Source: Chelonoidis abingdonii (taxonomy: Eukaryota; Chordata; Testudines; Testudinidae). From it: a stretch of DNA of 64,000 nt. Under the pieces are notes generated by a model, which saw only the letters and a program-made list of their open reading frames with translations, ran no database searches and had not been told where the DNA came from. The DNA lies in NCBI RefSeq assembly GCF_003597395.2, contig NC_133777.1, forward strand, positions 64,501,458 to 64,565,457. The letters run 5' to 3'. Each line of letters starts with the position of its first letter. Position 1 is the stretch's first letter. Below are positions 1 to 11,464 of the stretch, piece after piece. Both the position numbers and the translations under genes were made by a program.

Positions 1-6
1 GCAGAG

Positions 7-80
7 GAGAAACCCATCTCAGGTGGGCTAACCAATGGGCCCACCTGAGAAACCCATCTCAGGTGGGCTAACCAATGGGC
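7..80. repeat. Tandem duplication, 40-bp unit
   Basis: A 40-bp unit starting GAGAAACCCATCTC at 7 is repeated from 47, and the second copy is identical through the 34 bases to 80. The identity implies a recent duplication or an array continuing upstream of the window. No coding role is apparent. Confidence 0.85.
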
Positions 81-1029
81 TATTGGTATCAGAGTGGAGG
101 CAGAAATACCATCTCCTCCTTCTCTGCTCATTTTGTACGTGCATGAGTGGAGGTGGGGCTGGGTGTGCTCTGATCAGACCCCATGGGTGAGATAGGCAGG
201 GGAACCTATCTACTTTGTGAATCCTGCCAGGGGTGAGGTGTGAGTTAGGCTTAATAGTTAGGTGGTTATACACCTGCCCACCAGCAGACACAGAGGGGTC
301 TAGAGGATTTACTAGTGGAAACTTGGGCTCTCATGGACGTCGGATAAGTTCGGCATGTGACAGCAGTTGAGCAGGGGTTTTGTGACTTCTACTGGCACCA
401 AAATGGTGGACACATCTGCCCCTTTAGGTGCCTAGGCATCTAAGTCTCCCTTGTGAATATAGCCCTAAGCATTTGGAAAGTTTCCTGAACGATACCTAAG
501 GTTATCATCACAAGCTGAACTTTTGCATGCACATCTCAACTGATGAAGTTAAGACTCGCCATAGCTAAAGGATAATTTGTGTGTTATTTACATGGGAAAA
601 GTCCATTCTGCATGGATTAGAAATTACTGTGATTAATTGATTTATCTTTGCTTTCTATACAAAAAGCCCTATCCTTATTCATTAGAGGGTGTGTGCAATT
701 CAAAACAGAAGTGGAATTAAATTAAAAGGGACACAGTGTGACTGCAATAATAGAAAAAGCACGCTGTAATTTATGAGCAAACCATCTCTGTGCCAAGTTG
801 AGGCATTTATATTGATATTCATGAATAAAGTGTAATTGATATGGCAATATGACAATCATACACTTTACACATTCAGACTTATGCTTATTTTAGAAACAGC
901 CAGTACAAATAATGGAGTAGTAAAAAGTAATCTTTATGGAGTAAAAGAATTTTAGAATAAGAATAATTTGTGAGTGTATGTGTGTGATGGCGGTGGTGCA
1001 GGTGGAGAGAGAGTAGGTTTTATCTTGGA
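81..1029. other. No gene; AT-rich single-copy-looking DNA
   Basis: No open frame or repeat is recognised here. From about 590 to 960 the sequence is AT-rich with homeodomain-type TAATT/ATTAA cores and few CpGs, the texture often seen in conserved non-coding elements. Conservation cannot be judged from one sequence. Confidence 0.5.
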
Positions 1030-1159
1030 AGCAGTGATGGACTTAGAGTTATTGGGGTCCTTTGCTCAACTTAATTTTTGCCGCACCCATTGCGGGGAGC
1101 ATTCTCTCTTATTCCACCCCATTTTTCTTTTTTTTCCCTACATTCTCCTCCTGGGTCTC

Positions 1160-1440
1160 AGGGCTGGGGGTGCAGGGACTGGGAGGGAGTTATGGTGCAG
1201 GAGTGGGCTGGAGTGCAGGGTCTGGATGGGAGTTAGGTTGCAGGAGTGGACTGGGGCTGGGTGTTCAGGGTCTGGGTGGGAGTTAGGGTGTAGGAGGGGG
1301 ATCTGGGTTGGGGGTGCAGGGTCTGGATGGGAGTTAGGTTGTGGGAGCAGACTGGGGCTGGGTGTGCAGGGTCTGGGTGGGAGTTAGAGTGCAGAAACTG
1401 TCTGAGATGGGGTGTATGGCCAGGAGTTAGGGTGCGAGAG
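1160..1440. repeat. Minisatellite, about 50-bp period
   Basis: The phrase TCTGG(A/G)TGGGAGTTAG recurs at 1221, 1271, 1322 and 1372, a spacing of 50, 51 and 50 bp, with degenerate copies at about 1178 and 1400-1430. Units alternate between GGATGGG and GGGTGGG variants, suggesting a 100-bp higher-order unit. The frames beginning at 974 and 1062 have repetitive Gly/Leu/Val/Ser/Trp-rich peptides only because they read through this array. Confidence 0.85.
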
Positions 1441-1653
1441 GGGGCTCAGCGCAGGGGCAGGGGGTTGGGGTGTGGAGCTCTTACCTGGAATAGCTCCCAT
1501 TTGGTGCAGGAGATGCAAGGAGTTCAGGTGGCTCTTCGCAGCCCTATGCTTGCCCCACAGGCACGGCCCCCCACAGATCCCATCGGCTGCGATTCTTGGA
1601 GCTGCCTCCCCCAACCCCTGCTCAATGATGAGCTGCCAAAATCTTAGGAACTA

Positions 1654-1725
1654 GTTCCCTACCAGGTCTTCGGCGGCACGGCTCTGGTGAGTGAAGGACC
1701 CGCCGCCAAAGACCCGGTAGGGAAC
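1654..1725. repeat. Inverted repeat, 23-bp arms
   Basis: The arm at 1654-1676 (GTTCCCTACCAGGTCTTCGG...) is complementary to 1703-1725 with two mismatches across a 26-bp loop. It resembles the palindromic subterminal parts of turtle hAT-type MITEs. Confidence 0.7.
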
Positions 1726-1739
1726 CGCCAGGTGAGTAC

Positions 1740-2070
1740 ACCTGCCACCCATGTCCTGCCCCCAACTGCCCCGCTCAGAAACCACAACCCATAACGCCCC
1801 TCCCGCTCCTTGTCCCCTGACCACTCCTTCCCAAGACCCGTAACCCTAACTGCCCCCCAGGACTCCACCCCCTGCCCAACTCGCCCTGTGCCCTGACTGC
1901 CCTGACCCCATCCACCAACACCTTGAGAAACCCCCAGAACTACCACGCAGCGCCTACCCAACCTGCCTTCCCCATCCCCTGACCGCCCCCCAAGAGCCTC
2001 TGCCTCATTCAATCCCCCACCCTGCTCCCTGTCCCTGTCCCTGCCTTATCCAACCCCTACAACCCCGGTC
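1740..2070. repeat. C-rich low-complexity tract
   Basis: Degenerate repeats of CCCTGACC/CCAACTGCCCC type dominate. It is strongly strand-asymmetric, with almost no G runs on the plus strand. The 117-residue minus-strand frame through it is Gly/Arg/Trp-rich and has no recognisable domain. Confidence 0.6.
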
Positions 2071-2394
2071 TCTTACCCCTGCCGGGGCCGGGCCGGAGTC
2101 ATGCCGCGTGGCCAGAGTCGGGGCTGGGGACCAGAGTCAGGGACCAGACAGGGCTGGGGCCGGAGCCGCACTACGTGACCGGAGTCAGGGCCTGGGATGG
2201 AGCCCAGGCCGGAGCCACGCCATGCAGCCAGAGTTGGGCCGTGCAGCACCTGGAGCCCTCCTCGCGCCCCATCCCTACCCCAGTTCACTTGCAGGAAGCA
2301 GGTGACAACCGGTTTTAAAAGGGCTTCTAAATTTAACAACTGGTTTCTGCAAACTGGTGGGAACTAGCTCCAGCTCACCACTGCCCCTGCTGCC

Positions 2395-2875
2395 AGGCAG
2401 GGCCAGAACACAAAGTCTTTAGGGATTGCAGCCCAGGGCTAAGTGGGCCCCGGAGCTCTAGGCTGCAGATCCAAAAGCCCTGTCCCCTTTCTGGATCCGG
2501 CCCTGCAAACACAGGCTGGAGGACTCAGGAGGAGAAGGGCCAGCGGGAGAGAAGTGGCGGTTTTCCTTTTAAAGCGCCGCTTCTGTCCAGCTGGCTGCGC
2601 AGCTGCCCTGTGCTCCTCCTGAGTCCTTCGGCCCACATTCACAGTGCTCCTGCCACTCCCACTTTCTGCCTGCTCCGCTGAGGCTGCAGCTGAGCCTCCC
2701 TCCCTGCTCTCCTGCTCCCCACAGCTACTGCCCCTGCAGCCCCCCTCCCATTGAGCAGCACCTCCGCAGGAGTGCGCCGGTGCTGAGCTGCCTGAGTGCC
2801 CGGCCTTGGGGCCCCCTGTTGTTGGGGGGCCCTATGCCAGGGCACTGTGTTTCATGGTAAATCTGCCCCTGCCTG
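2395..2875. mobile_element. GC-rich hAT-like non-autonomous element (tentative)
   Basis: The left side reads CAGGCAGGGCCAGAAC, and the reverse complement of the right edge reads CAGGCAGGGGCAGATTTACC, which looks like a terminal inverted repeat. The right part contains a GGGGCCCCCTG/GGGGGGCCC inverted segment near 2808-2830, common in reptile hAT MITEs. I could not find a matching 8-bp target duplication. Open frames here are short and unsupported. Confidence 0.4.
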
Positions 2876-3718
2876 GAAGGATTTCACACTTCTTGGGAGT
2901 TCATCTAAAGACCCAAACAATGAGAAAAAGGACAGAAAACACCCAGCATTAACATGTCTGGGATTTCACATCTGTATTTCTACATGTAATCAGTGGCCCT
3001 AATATACAATATGCGGCAGATTGCTGAACTCCCACGAAGCTCTATTTAAGTCAATGGCCATACATTATACATTGCAAGACTGGGCACTATATAAGCAGAA
3101 ATGTAGTGTGTGTGTGTGGGGGGGGGGGGGATTAACCGATGCCTATTGTATCTCCAGATCACTCACTGGTCCAGGATAAACAAAAACACAGACCCAGAAG
3201 TTCAAAGGTCTTTTCTCCCTCAACGTTCAGGGGCAATATTGGTTTTTACAGTGCAATATAGTTTTCAAAATCTTGCTAAGTGTCTGAAGGCTCAGTTCTG
3301 ATGTTCACAGAAGATTCCATGTGACCTTTTGATAGCTCTGCACCTGCTATGTGAAGAGTAGGAGGATAGTCAGTATCTTTCCTAAGGCTGACTTAAGCTT
3401 ATCTCATCAGCATTCTACCACTGCCCATGGCAAAAAGAAGGAAGAAAGAATAAGTACTGAGAAAGGAGAATAAAGAAGGCACGTTGAAAGGGAAAAGCTA
3501 TTTGTTTCTCAGCGGCATTTGTATGTTTCTCCTCTCATCCTGATCATTCACTCTCATAAGCAACATGACTTATGGATGCGTCAGTAATGTTACATGTGAT
3601 GTACATAGCTGGCTTGAGAACATTTGTTGCCATGCTATTTAGGGTAATCAACAAGCAGGTTTAGGAGGCCTCCTAAATGTGGTGGCAAAAGAGAGAATAA
3701 CTCTATTTTAGTAATGCT
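2876..3718. other. No gene; contains a TG/G microsatellite
   Basis: Nothing is recognisable apart from a (TG)n tract at 3106-3117 running into 13 consecutive G at 3118-3130. The remainder looks like single-copy DNA. Confidence 0.5.
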
Positions 3719-4066
3719 TGTAGGGAATGACCCACACGGGCCTACAGGGCCTGGGTGCCCCTTTACATTGGGCGGCATTTGTTCTTCTTTGCGCAGCTGG
3801 GCCACCGCTTTGCTTATCGCAGGAACGTCGGCCTCGGTCTGCACCTGCAGTGTTTTGTAGCTTGCTCTCTACAGTTATCTCACACTGGACTACTGTTTGT
3901 TTGCGAGCTGGGGATGTTTTGTGTTTTGCTATGCTTCTGAGCTCGTGATGGAAGTTTTTTGTAGGAAACTTTGAATTGTGCTGTGCATTTGCGCATGTGT
4001 AATCTTAGATAATAAAAGAGGCAGGTGAGCTCAGAAAAGCAGCTTTTGCCTCCTCGGATTTCTACA
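3719..4066 (+). mobile_element. Retroviral-type LTR (ERV), plus orientation
   Basis: The segment starts TGTAGGGAATGACC and ends GGATTTCTACA, giving the TGTAG...CTACA inverted termini expected of an LTR. A polyadenylation signal AATAAA lies at 4011-4016, about 50 bp before the 3' end, which fits a short R-U5. Directly after it, ACT is followed by TGGTGTCA (4070-4077), the first bases of a tRNA-Leu primer-binding site. This orientation means a 5' LTR whose internal region has been lost. No 4-6 bp target duplication is visible. Confidence 0.65.
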
Positions 4067-4069
4067 ACT

Positions 4070-4077
4070 TGGTGTCA
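4070..4077 (+). promoter_or_regulatory. Possible primer-binding site (tRNA-Leu type)
   Basis: TGGTGTCA follows the LTR 3' end by three bases. This is the conserved start of the tRNA-Leu primer site used by ERV-L-type elements. Only eight bases match before the sequence diverges, so an internal deletion or chance remains possible. Confidence 0.4.
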
Positions 4078-4397
4078 AGTCTTTCCTTCAAATGATAAAC
4101 TTCTTATGCAGCACTTTCAATGTGGAGGCAAAGCTATTAATTTCACTCATTCCTTCCCCTAGAGTCAATATCAGATTATCCATAGGAGCATAAAACTATT
4201 CTGCAGTAAAAACTAGAACTGCTAATGTGAAGTAAGTATAAAACAAACTGTCAATATTAGAGATGAACAGAACCACCCTCTCCACCCCCAAATGAACACA
4301 ACCAAAACGTAGGATTTCAGCTTTGGGGCTCCTACTGCCAAAAAAGGACTGAACAAAAATGCAAATTCCAAATCCTGTCAAATTTTAAAGAAGTTCA
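4078..4397. other. No gene; unassigned spacer
   Basis: Between the LTR and the CR1 element I recognise no retroviral gag sequence, repeat or exon. The frames present are short and interrupted. Confidence 0.5.
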
Positions 4398-4428
4398 GCT
4401 CCATGTAGGTAATCTGCCAGGTAATAGA

Positions 4429-4641
4429 TTGAAATCCAGGACCTCCATGGTGGCATTCTCTGAAATGCTTCCAGTTCCACACACAGGGCCAGTTAGAGAG
4501 GCAGAACTGAAGGGTCTCAATGAATGGATGAGACAATCGTGTAGGGAGGAGGGGTTTAGATTTATTAGGAACTGGGGAAGCTTTTGGGAGATGGGGAGCC
4601 TATACAGGAAGCCTAAATGCAACCACATTGCTGGCACTTAA
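4429..4641 (+). pseudogene. CR1 ORF1 C-terminal remnant
   Basis: The 70-residue frame matches the C-terminal region of amniote CR1 ORF1, the part related to GDSL-type esterases. It contains the blocks SRTSMVAFSEMLPVP, REEGFRFIRNWGSFWE and SLYRK. The downstream DGLHLN-type block that usually carries the catalytic Asp/His is missing and replaced by KCNHIAGT, consistent with a small deletion. The frame opens at an internal Met, and the real ORF1 would begin far upstream. In live elements ORF1 works with ORF2 in retrotransposition; here it cannot. Confidence 0.7.
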
Positions 4642-4885
4642 AATTAAAAAGGTCATAGAACTGTTTTTAAACTAAGGGCTGGAGGAAAGCCAACAGGTGT
4701 GGAGGAGCATGTGGTTCGGACATCCCTTAAGGGAGGATCTATAAATGGAGATTCCCTATGTCCTAATAAGCAGGAGAGGATGGAAAATGATAAAATACAG
4801 GGAGGATCTCATGAGAAACAGTCAAACGAAAAAAAAGTCCCATTCAATTATGTCATGAAGTAGGGGACAGCCAAAAAATGACAAG

Positions 4886-5870
4886 TTTTTAAAATGCTTA
4901 TATACCAATGCTAGAAGTCTAAATAATACGATGGGTGAACTAGAGTGCCTGGTATTAAATGAGGATATTGATATAATAGGCACCATAGACACCTGGTGGA
5001 ATGAGGATAACCAATGGGACACAGTAATATCAGGATACAAAATATATGGGAAGGACAGAACAGGTCATGCTGGTGGGGGAGTGGCACTACATGTGAAAGA
5101 AAGCATAGAATCAAATGAAGTAAAAATCTTAAATGAACTAAACTGTACTATAGAATCTCTATGGATAGTAATTCCATGCTTGAAAAATAAGAATATAGCA
5201 GTAGGGCTATATTACAGACCACCTGACCAAGATGGTGTTAGTGACTCTGAAATGCTCAGGGAGATCAGAGAGGCTATTAAAATAAAAAACTCAATAATAA
5301 TAATGGGGGATTCCAACTATCCACATATTGACTGGGTACATATCACCTCAGGAAGAGATGCTGAGATGAAGTTTCTTGGCACCTTAAATGACTGCTTCTT
5401 GGAGCAGCTAGTCCTGGAACCCAGAAGAGAAGAGGCAATTCTTGATTTAGTCCTAAGTTGAGCACAGGATCAGGGCCAAGAGGTGAATATAGCTGGACCG
5501 CTTGACCATAATATAATTAAATTTAACATCCCTGTGGCGGGGAAAACACCACCGCTGCCCAACACTGTAGCATTTAATTTCAGAAAGGGGAACTACACAA
5601 AAATGAGGTTAGTTAAACAGAAATTAAAAGGTACAGGGTCAAAGATAAAATCCCTGCAAGCTGCGTGGAAACTTTTTAAAGACACCATAATAGAGTAGAA
5701 GCTCAACTTAAATGTATGCCCCAGTTTAAAAAACATAATAAGAGAGCCAAAAAAGAGCCAACATGGTTAAATAACAAAGTAAAAGAAGCAGTGAGAGGCA
5801 AAAAGGCATCCTTTAAAAAGTGGAAGATAAATCCTAATGAGGAAAATAGAAAAGAGCATAAAATCTGGAA
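4886..5870 (+). pseudogene. CR1 ORF2 endonuclease (APE-type) remnant
   Basis: From 4886 the reading gives CLYTNARSLNN followed by the 176-residue frame at 4931-5461. It carries the blocks DTWWNEDNQWDTVISGY, GGGVALHVKE, YYRPPDQD, IIMGDSNYPHIDWV and LEQLVLEPRREEAILDLV, an exonuclease-endonuclease-phosphatase fold that nicks target DNA for target-primed reverse transcription. Defects are clear. The usual acidic residue of the ITE(T/S)WW motif reads Asp in TIDTWW. The SDH motif before NIIKF is shortened to LDH. A TGA at 5459-5461 and a TAG near 5698 interrupt the frame. A shift precedes the Lys-rich segment from 5716 that normally leads into reverse transcriptase. It is not functional. Confidence 0.85.
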
Positions 5871-5880
5871 AATGAAATGT

Positions 5881-8800
5881 TTGGGTTTTGGCGTTTTCCT
5901 TTTTTTTTTCTTTTCTACTCTGTTATTTTTCAAAACTTCTCCAATCTCTGAAAACTCACAAAGAGGCAGAGTTCCATTTTTTCTCAAAGTTGAAGAAGCT
6001 TTGAAAAATTAGAGTGGCACAAGCAAAAACAGAAAAGTGGAAAAAACCCTATTAATTTAGATATTTATTATAAAAGAAAAAAAGGGGGCAGAAAAGAAAA
6101 TTTAAAAAAATTGAAACATTTAAATTTGACATTTCTAAATTTTGAAACTTTCATTTACTATGAAAAATAGAGAATTTTGAAAACTGGACTGCTTTTTCCT
6201 AAAGTTTTGGGGTTAGAAAAAAGACAATTGTCCTTCTTAAAAAAATGTGCAATGAGAATTTTGACCACTTTTAGCTATAATTGAACTTGATTCATGGACT
6301 CTTATTTCCAAGAGCCACCAGCAAAGAGATTGGTTGGTACATCTTGAGGGAAAAATTCACCCTTAAGGTTTGTGTGTTGTTCCAGTAAGTGAAGCAGCTT
6401 CTCCTTTGATATGTTCTTAAATGTTCAATTTCAATTTCCATCAACATTGTCGTGTGGTGGTAGGGGAAGATAAAGGAAGTAAAAAGTAAAGAAGATCCTT
6501 ATTCAAACTGATCCACACCTGAATGGTTTGGGAACTTCTCCCAGGACTGGTGATTTTCAAGACAGCAGCTCCTTCAGTTTGTTAATTTATCTCATAACAG
6601 GTGAATCCCTGGTATTGCAATACTGACTCTTCTTTAGCCTTTAACTCCACCTACCCTTCATTCGGTAACAGGGCAATTGTCCTGATGTGTGAGGGCCAGC
6701 GCTGGCTTCTTCTAGAATTTGCCAAAGCCTCTCTTGGTCATTCAGAGTTCTTCCCTTTTAGACAGGAATTACCCTGAAAATGTCTTAGAACATTCCCTTA
6801 TTTTTGGCCACTGGGAAAATACTAAACATAAAAGTGACAGCTACTTTCAAGATGCAAACAATGTGTGTGCTGATCCACATTACATTTTGGAAGGAGAAAG
6901 TTTGAGTTTCCGGGTAGGTGGCTGGACTTGTCTGGTGTTCTTTTTTTCCCCCCTTCCTGTGCGGTGTAATGAGACACCTTGCCTAAAATGATGAAACACT
7001 GGCTCCCAGCCAAACACTGAAAGCAACATATGTGTATTTTCCACTAGGAAAGTTATTAGCTCATTAGCATCCTTCACAGCTGAAATAACACAGTGAGCCA
7101 ATGTGAATCAAATATTCCCAAGGGACTAATTTCCTCCCACTGATTGGAGAGTGGTGAAAACAAAGAAAAAGCGATCAGCCTACTTCTAATTTTAGAAACT
7201 GCCCTGTTGATTGAAAAAAAAATCTGAGCTCCAAAGACCATCACCCAGGTGCAATCCATATTGTCCTGATCTATGCTCAGCAGTGAAATCGTCCATTATA
7301 AGAACATTCACATTCATTATTATAGCACATTTGATAATCCTCTCATATAGGCCTTCTCTGCACAAAATCGTAGTTGTATTGGTGCAATTCTCTTGTACAG
7401 TGAGTTGATGAACATCTTATTTGGCACTTAGACAAAATATCCACTGTCACCACAAGTAGTCCCACAGCTGTTGGTTTACCTGGCTGGTAAAAGAGAGAGA
7501 ATATCTGAATGTAAGCGTTCCAGTGGAGTGATATACCTCCTAAAGTGTGCTGTCTTTGCACTTCACAGCCCCTCTTTAACACGCATTCTTTGAGGTGCAG
7601 ATCTTCAGCTGCTTAATTGTCTCTGAAACCAGCAGTTAAAAATTAAAAATAAAAACCCAAACCTCAGCACATAACAGATGCACAAATGAATGTTGAGATG
7701 AATATAGCATGGGCTCACAAGTTAACTGTGATCACTCCCCAATGCATTTTTGTCTCTTTCATGTGCTGTGCACCTGTGACTTGTAGACAATGGATTTGAT
7801 TGCACTGTGGAAAATTGGCAGTCAAGTTCAAAGCTGCTGCTCCTGCTGTTGTGTCTTTGTTCTCTCCTGTGAGCTTTCTGCATGTTTTTTCTCCCTTTTT
7901 TTTCATTGCCTCTGTATGCTCTTACAATTATGTTATTAGTATCTTTAACACCTCTTTGCTGCTCCTTTTGAGACATGCTGAACATAGCAAAGGAAAAAAT
8001 ATAGCTTGCTAAACTGAGACATCACAGATTGTAGAGAAAAAAAATCTTCAGCAGGCCTTGAAATAGACAGAAATATGACATGATTTACTCTAATCCGATG
8101 TTGTAGTAACTTGAGAGCACCACACAATAGAAATAGGAGCGGAACACCCCAAGAGTATAATAATCAAAATAAAGTGACACCTGCACTAAATAAAATTGTG
8201 CTTAACCAGCATGAATATTCAGAACATTCAGTGCTGGGCTTGATTTATCACTCCATTGCTCAAGTTTTATGCTAGTGTAAATCCATTTTAAAGTGATGGC
8301 ATTACACTGATGTAAAACTGGAGTAACACCAATGTGAATCAAATCCTTCTGTTTCTTAATCATGCTGGTGTATAGGTTGTGAGCATAATACCGGAAGGCC
8401 AACAAAGATACTGTTTAGTGTCATTTCTGGTTGTGTTTTGTGATGTGGCCACTTGTTGGATTGCATGAATTTGATGAAATGTTATTTTTGCAAAATTTAT
8501 TATTTTTGACAGTTTATTTTACAAGATTTTTTGAGACGTTTAAATTTTGCTTCTGCCAAAATTGTGAAGGCCAAATAATCTTTCACTGCATAAGGCACTT
8601 CTGCCTGAAAACATAATGTATTTCACAATTCCTAATTAAGTACCATCATGTGCAATTTTAGGCCCTGATTTTGCAATGAGTTCTGTGTGGCTTCACCCCT
8701 GCATCCTTGTGAATCAACCATTGGGGCTCCGCAACACTGCAAGGATTTGCTTGGGCAGAAATCATTGCCGGGTGAGGGCCTTAGTGTGTACAGAGTAACT

Positions 8801-9852
8801 GAGTATCACACAGACATTCACATGTACATTTATATACAGACACACTCCAGATCAGTTTGGAATAGAAGAGTCCAATGTCAAATGCATTTAGATTCCATCT
8901 CCAGAATTGACACTGGGATCACTGCTGAGTCCTGCCTAGATGAAACATGAACTGCTGCCAGATCTTTCCACTGTGCAAAACCAGATTAAAGTAGCTCCCA
9001 GTTGCTTTGGGAATGCTCTCACTCAGCATAACTGGGCTCTGCATGACTGGGAATTCTAAGTGCTCAGTTGGAAATACAGACCTATCCTACCTTTGTGCTG
9101 CCAATATCCCACATCTAATTTGAGATTCTGTCCAATGTGTTGGCTATTCCTTCTTTTGTATGAATTATTTGGTGCATCCCTAATAAACTGTGTAATATTC
9201 CAAGTCACAGTGCTCAGCTCCTCACTTGGACATGTGGTATTCAGAACATCTGGATATCTTTTTCCTGGTATGGTAGAACTAGAGATATTTCAGGAGAAAA
9301 GTAGTAAAAGGGCTGTGAGATACTTGAGAATACAGCTAGGGCCATAATACTGCAAATAGAAATATTAAGATACCAAAATATATTGAGACTGTAGTCTCAG
9401 TTCTGTGTCCGGGTTCAAGCTAATATCCATTAAAATCAATGAAAAGACTCCTGTTCACCTCAGTGGGCATTGGATCAAGCCCTTATTCCTTTTCATTTTA
9501 AAGCTTCCATTAACGCGGGTAGTTGTCTTTTCAAAAACCTAATATGACTTTTTCACCAGGTATTAAGTAAATAATTTGCTCTGCTTATGACTAGAACATC
9601 CCTTTCTTCAGACATACAGCTGTGTTTTCTGAGTTATATGTTGTGGGTCTTCAAACACATTCAGGAAACTTAAACAGGACCTTGCAGTTCTGAGAAAATA
9701 TTTTCAACATAAAATCACCTTAAAAAAAATCATTCTCTTATGATTCATCTTCATTACTAAAGTTGCCTCCCAAATATACTTCATCCAAGAAAGTTCTCTA
9801 TTTATCAATTCAGAGTGACTTGACAAAGGCATCCCCAATCCTCCAGTGATTT
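5881..9852. other. No gene; AT-rich spacer with faint old repeats
   Basis: About 4 kb without a recognisable gene. 5881-6290 is strongly AT-rich with poly-T and poly-A patches. Around 8225-8345 and 9415-9485 there are short diverged copies of an old dispersed amniote-type repeat (the former with CACTGATGTAAAACTGGAG; the latter with CTCAGTGGGCATTGGATCAA). Frames at 6719, 8687 and 9060 are under 100 residues, match nothing I know and lack splice or codon evidence. Confidence 0.5.
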
Positions 9853-10405
9853 AGAATCATAGACTTTAAGGTCAGAAGGGACTATTATGATCATCTAGTC
9901 TGACCTTCTGTACAATGCAGAACACAGAATCTCACCCACCCACTCCTGTATCAAATTTGTGTCTGAGACATTGAAGTCCTCAAATCATGGTTTAAAGACT
10001 GCAGGGTGCAGAGAATCTTCCAGCAAGTGACCTGTGCCCCACACTGCAGAGGAAGGCGAAAAACCCACAGGGCTTCTGCCAATCGGCCCTGGAGGAAAAT
10101 TCCTTCCCAAATATGGCAATCAGTGAAACCCTGAGCATGTGGGCAAGACTCACCAGCCAGACACCCAGGAAAGAATTCTCTGTAGTAACTCAGATCCCAC
10201 CCCATCTAACATCCCATCACAAGCCATTGGGCATATTTACTGGTAGTAGTCAAAGATGAATTAATTGCCAAAATTAGGCTATCCCTTTATACTATCCCCT
10301 CCATAAGCTTATCAAGCTTAGTCTTGAAGCCAGATATATCTTTTGCCCCTACTATTCCCCTTGGAAGGCGTTCCAGAACTTCAGTCCTCTGATGGTTAGA
10401 AACCG

Positions 10406-10756
10406 TCATCTAATTTCAAGTCTAAACTTCCTGAAAGACAGTTTATATCCATTTGTTCTTATGTCCACATTGGTACAGAGCTTAAATAATTCCTCTCCCT
10501 CCCTGGCATTTATTCCTCTGATATATTTATAAAGAGCAATCATATCTCCTCTCAGCCTTCTTTTGGTTAGGCTAAACAAGCCAAGCTCTTTGAGTCTCCT
10601 TTCATATGACAGGTTTTCCATTCCTCGGATTATCCTAGTAGCCCTTCTCTGAGCCTGTTCCAGTCTGAATTCATCCTTCTTAAACATGGGAGACCAGAAC
10701 TGCACACAATATTCCAGATGAGGTCTCACCAGTGTCTTGTAGAATGGTACTAACAC
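10406..10756 (-). pseudogene. CR1 ORF2 C-terminal remnant (RT thumb region)
   Basis: The 116-residue frame contains FYKTLVRPHLEYCVQFWSP, EQAQRRATRIIRG, KELGLFSLTKRRLRGDMIALYKYIRG and a C-terminal RTNGYKLSFRKFRLEIR. This is the conserved segment after the palm domain of CR1/Jockey-clade reverse transcriptase. The reading frame is intact here, but the element upstream is split by an LTR and truncated. The apparent start Met is internal to the original protein, and no functional product is expected. Confidence 0.85.
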
Positions 10757-10795
10757 CTCCTTATCTCTACTGGAAATACCTCGCCTGATGCATCC

Positions 10796-11464
10796 TGTAG
10801 CAGGGTGGACCCCTGCTCCTGCCCAGAAGGGGTTAAAAACAGCCCTGGGAAGGGGCTGTGGCGGGAGAAAGCAGCCTTTAGGCTAGGCTCATTGGGGAAG
10901 TGGCTGCAGCTGGGGCCACGCCCCAAACTGAGCAACAGGTCCTCATAAGAAGGCCAGAGGAGCTAGAAGCAGTCAGTCTCTCTCTGATTGGAGAGGGAGA
11001 CAGGCCTGGCTGCTTGGGAACTCACCCAGGGGACCTAGAGGAAGGCAGGACTGGGGAAAGCGTAGGAACGGAAGCCCAGGCCACAACTCGCAGCGAGGGC
11101 CTAGTTGCGAGCCTCCTAGGACGGCAGTGCAAGGGCAGCTGGAGGGTGGGTAAAACACCAAGTCCAAACTCCGTTACCTATGATGAGGCGATAGCAGGCT
11201 GCCCACTGTAAGGGCTATAATGGAGACTGGGCAGTAAGCCATCTAACAGGCATAAGGGGGACAGAGGCCGGGTCCCCGGAAAGGGAAAACCCCAAAAAGA
11301 GAAAGGTACTGCTTGGGGGCACACCCACAAAAGGGCACGGTCCAGGGAGAACACAGCCAAGGACAGAGTGACACAAGGCCCTGCAAGGGCTCTGCTGGAA
11401 GATCCGAGCTAATGCCCAAAGACAACACCACAGGGGCGCCGCACGGAGCCAGTCCGTACCAAAG
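10796..11464 (+). mobile_element. LTR-like element inserted in CR1
   Basis: Begins TGTAGCAGGGTGGACCCCTG and is alignable over most of its length with the element at 34113-34803. Shared blocks include AAGGGGTTAAAA, CAGCCCTGGGA, GGCTAGGCT and ATTGGGGAA. It interrupts CR1 sequence that resumes at about 11465, so it is younger than that CR1. The right terminus is decayed (GTCCGTACCA where CTACA is expected) and the target duplication is not clean. No internal retroviral genes are present, so it is a solo LTR. The 60-100 residue frames within it are not supported. Confidence 0.65.

Larger units (their letters stand above)
1030..2395. mobile_element. GC-rich composite repeat, possibly a non-autonomous hAT-like element
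   Basis: The composition changes abruptly at about 1030 and again near 2400. The left edge begins GCAGTGATGGACTTAGAG, and the reverse complement of the right edge reads GCAGTGGTGAGCTGGAG, a plausible diverged terminal inverted repeat. Inside lie a 50-bp minisatellite (1160-1440), a 23-bp inverted repeat (1654-1676 with 1703-1725), a C-rich degenerate tract (1740-2070) and G-rich GCCGGAG-type repeats (2095-2240). The open frames here are translations of the repeats. No clean 8-bp target duplication was found, so the outer boundary and the hAT assignment are tentative. It could be several adjacent elements. Confidence 0.4.
4398..5880 (+). mobile_element. CR1 LINE, 5'/middle part, plus strand
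   Basis: The fragment covers the end of ORF1, the inter-ORF region and the first third of ORF2. It is recognised from the translated ORF1 C-terminus and the endonuclease domain, both described separately. It stops at about 5880 in front of AT-rich DNA, before the reverse transcriptase, so it is truncated at the 3' side. That is unusual for a LINE and implies later deletion. Decay is moderate: one in-frame stop, one further stop and a frame change across ORF2. Confidence 0.85.

Noticed and set aside
974..1387. A 137-residue frame with repeating Gly/Leu/Val/Trp motifs, looking like a repeat protein
   Set aside because: It is a translation of a 50-bp minisatellite. The period is not a multiple of three and several frames are equally open.
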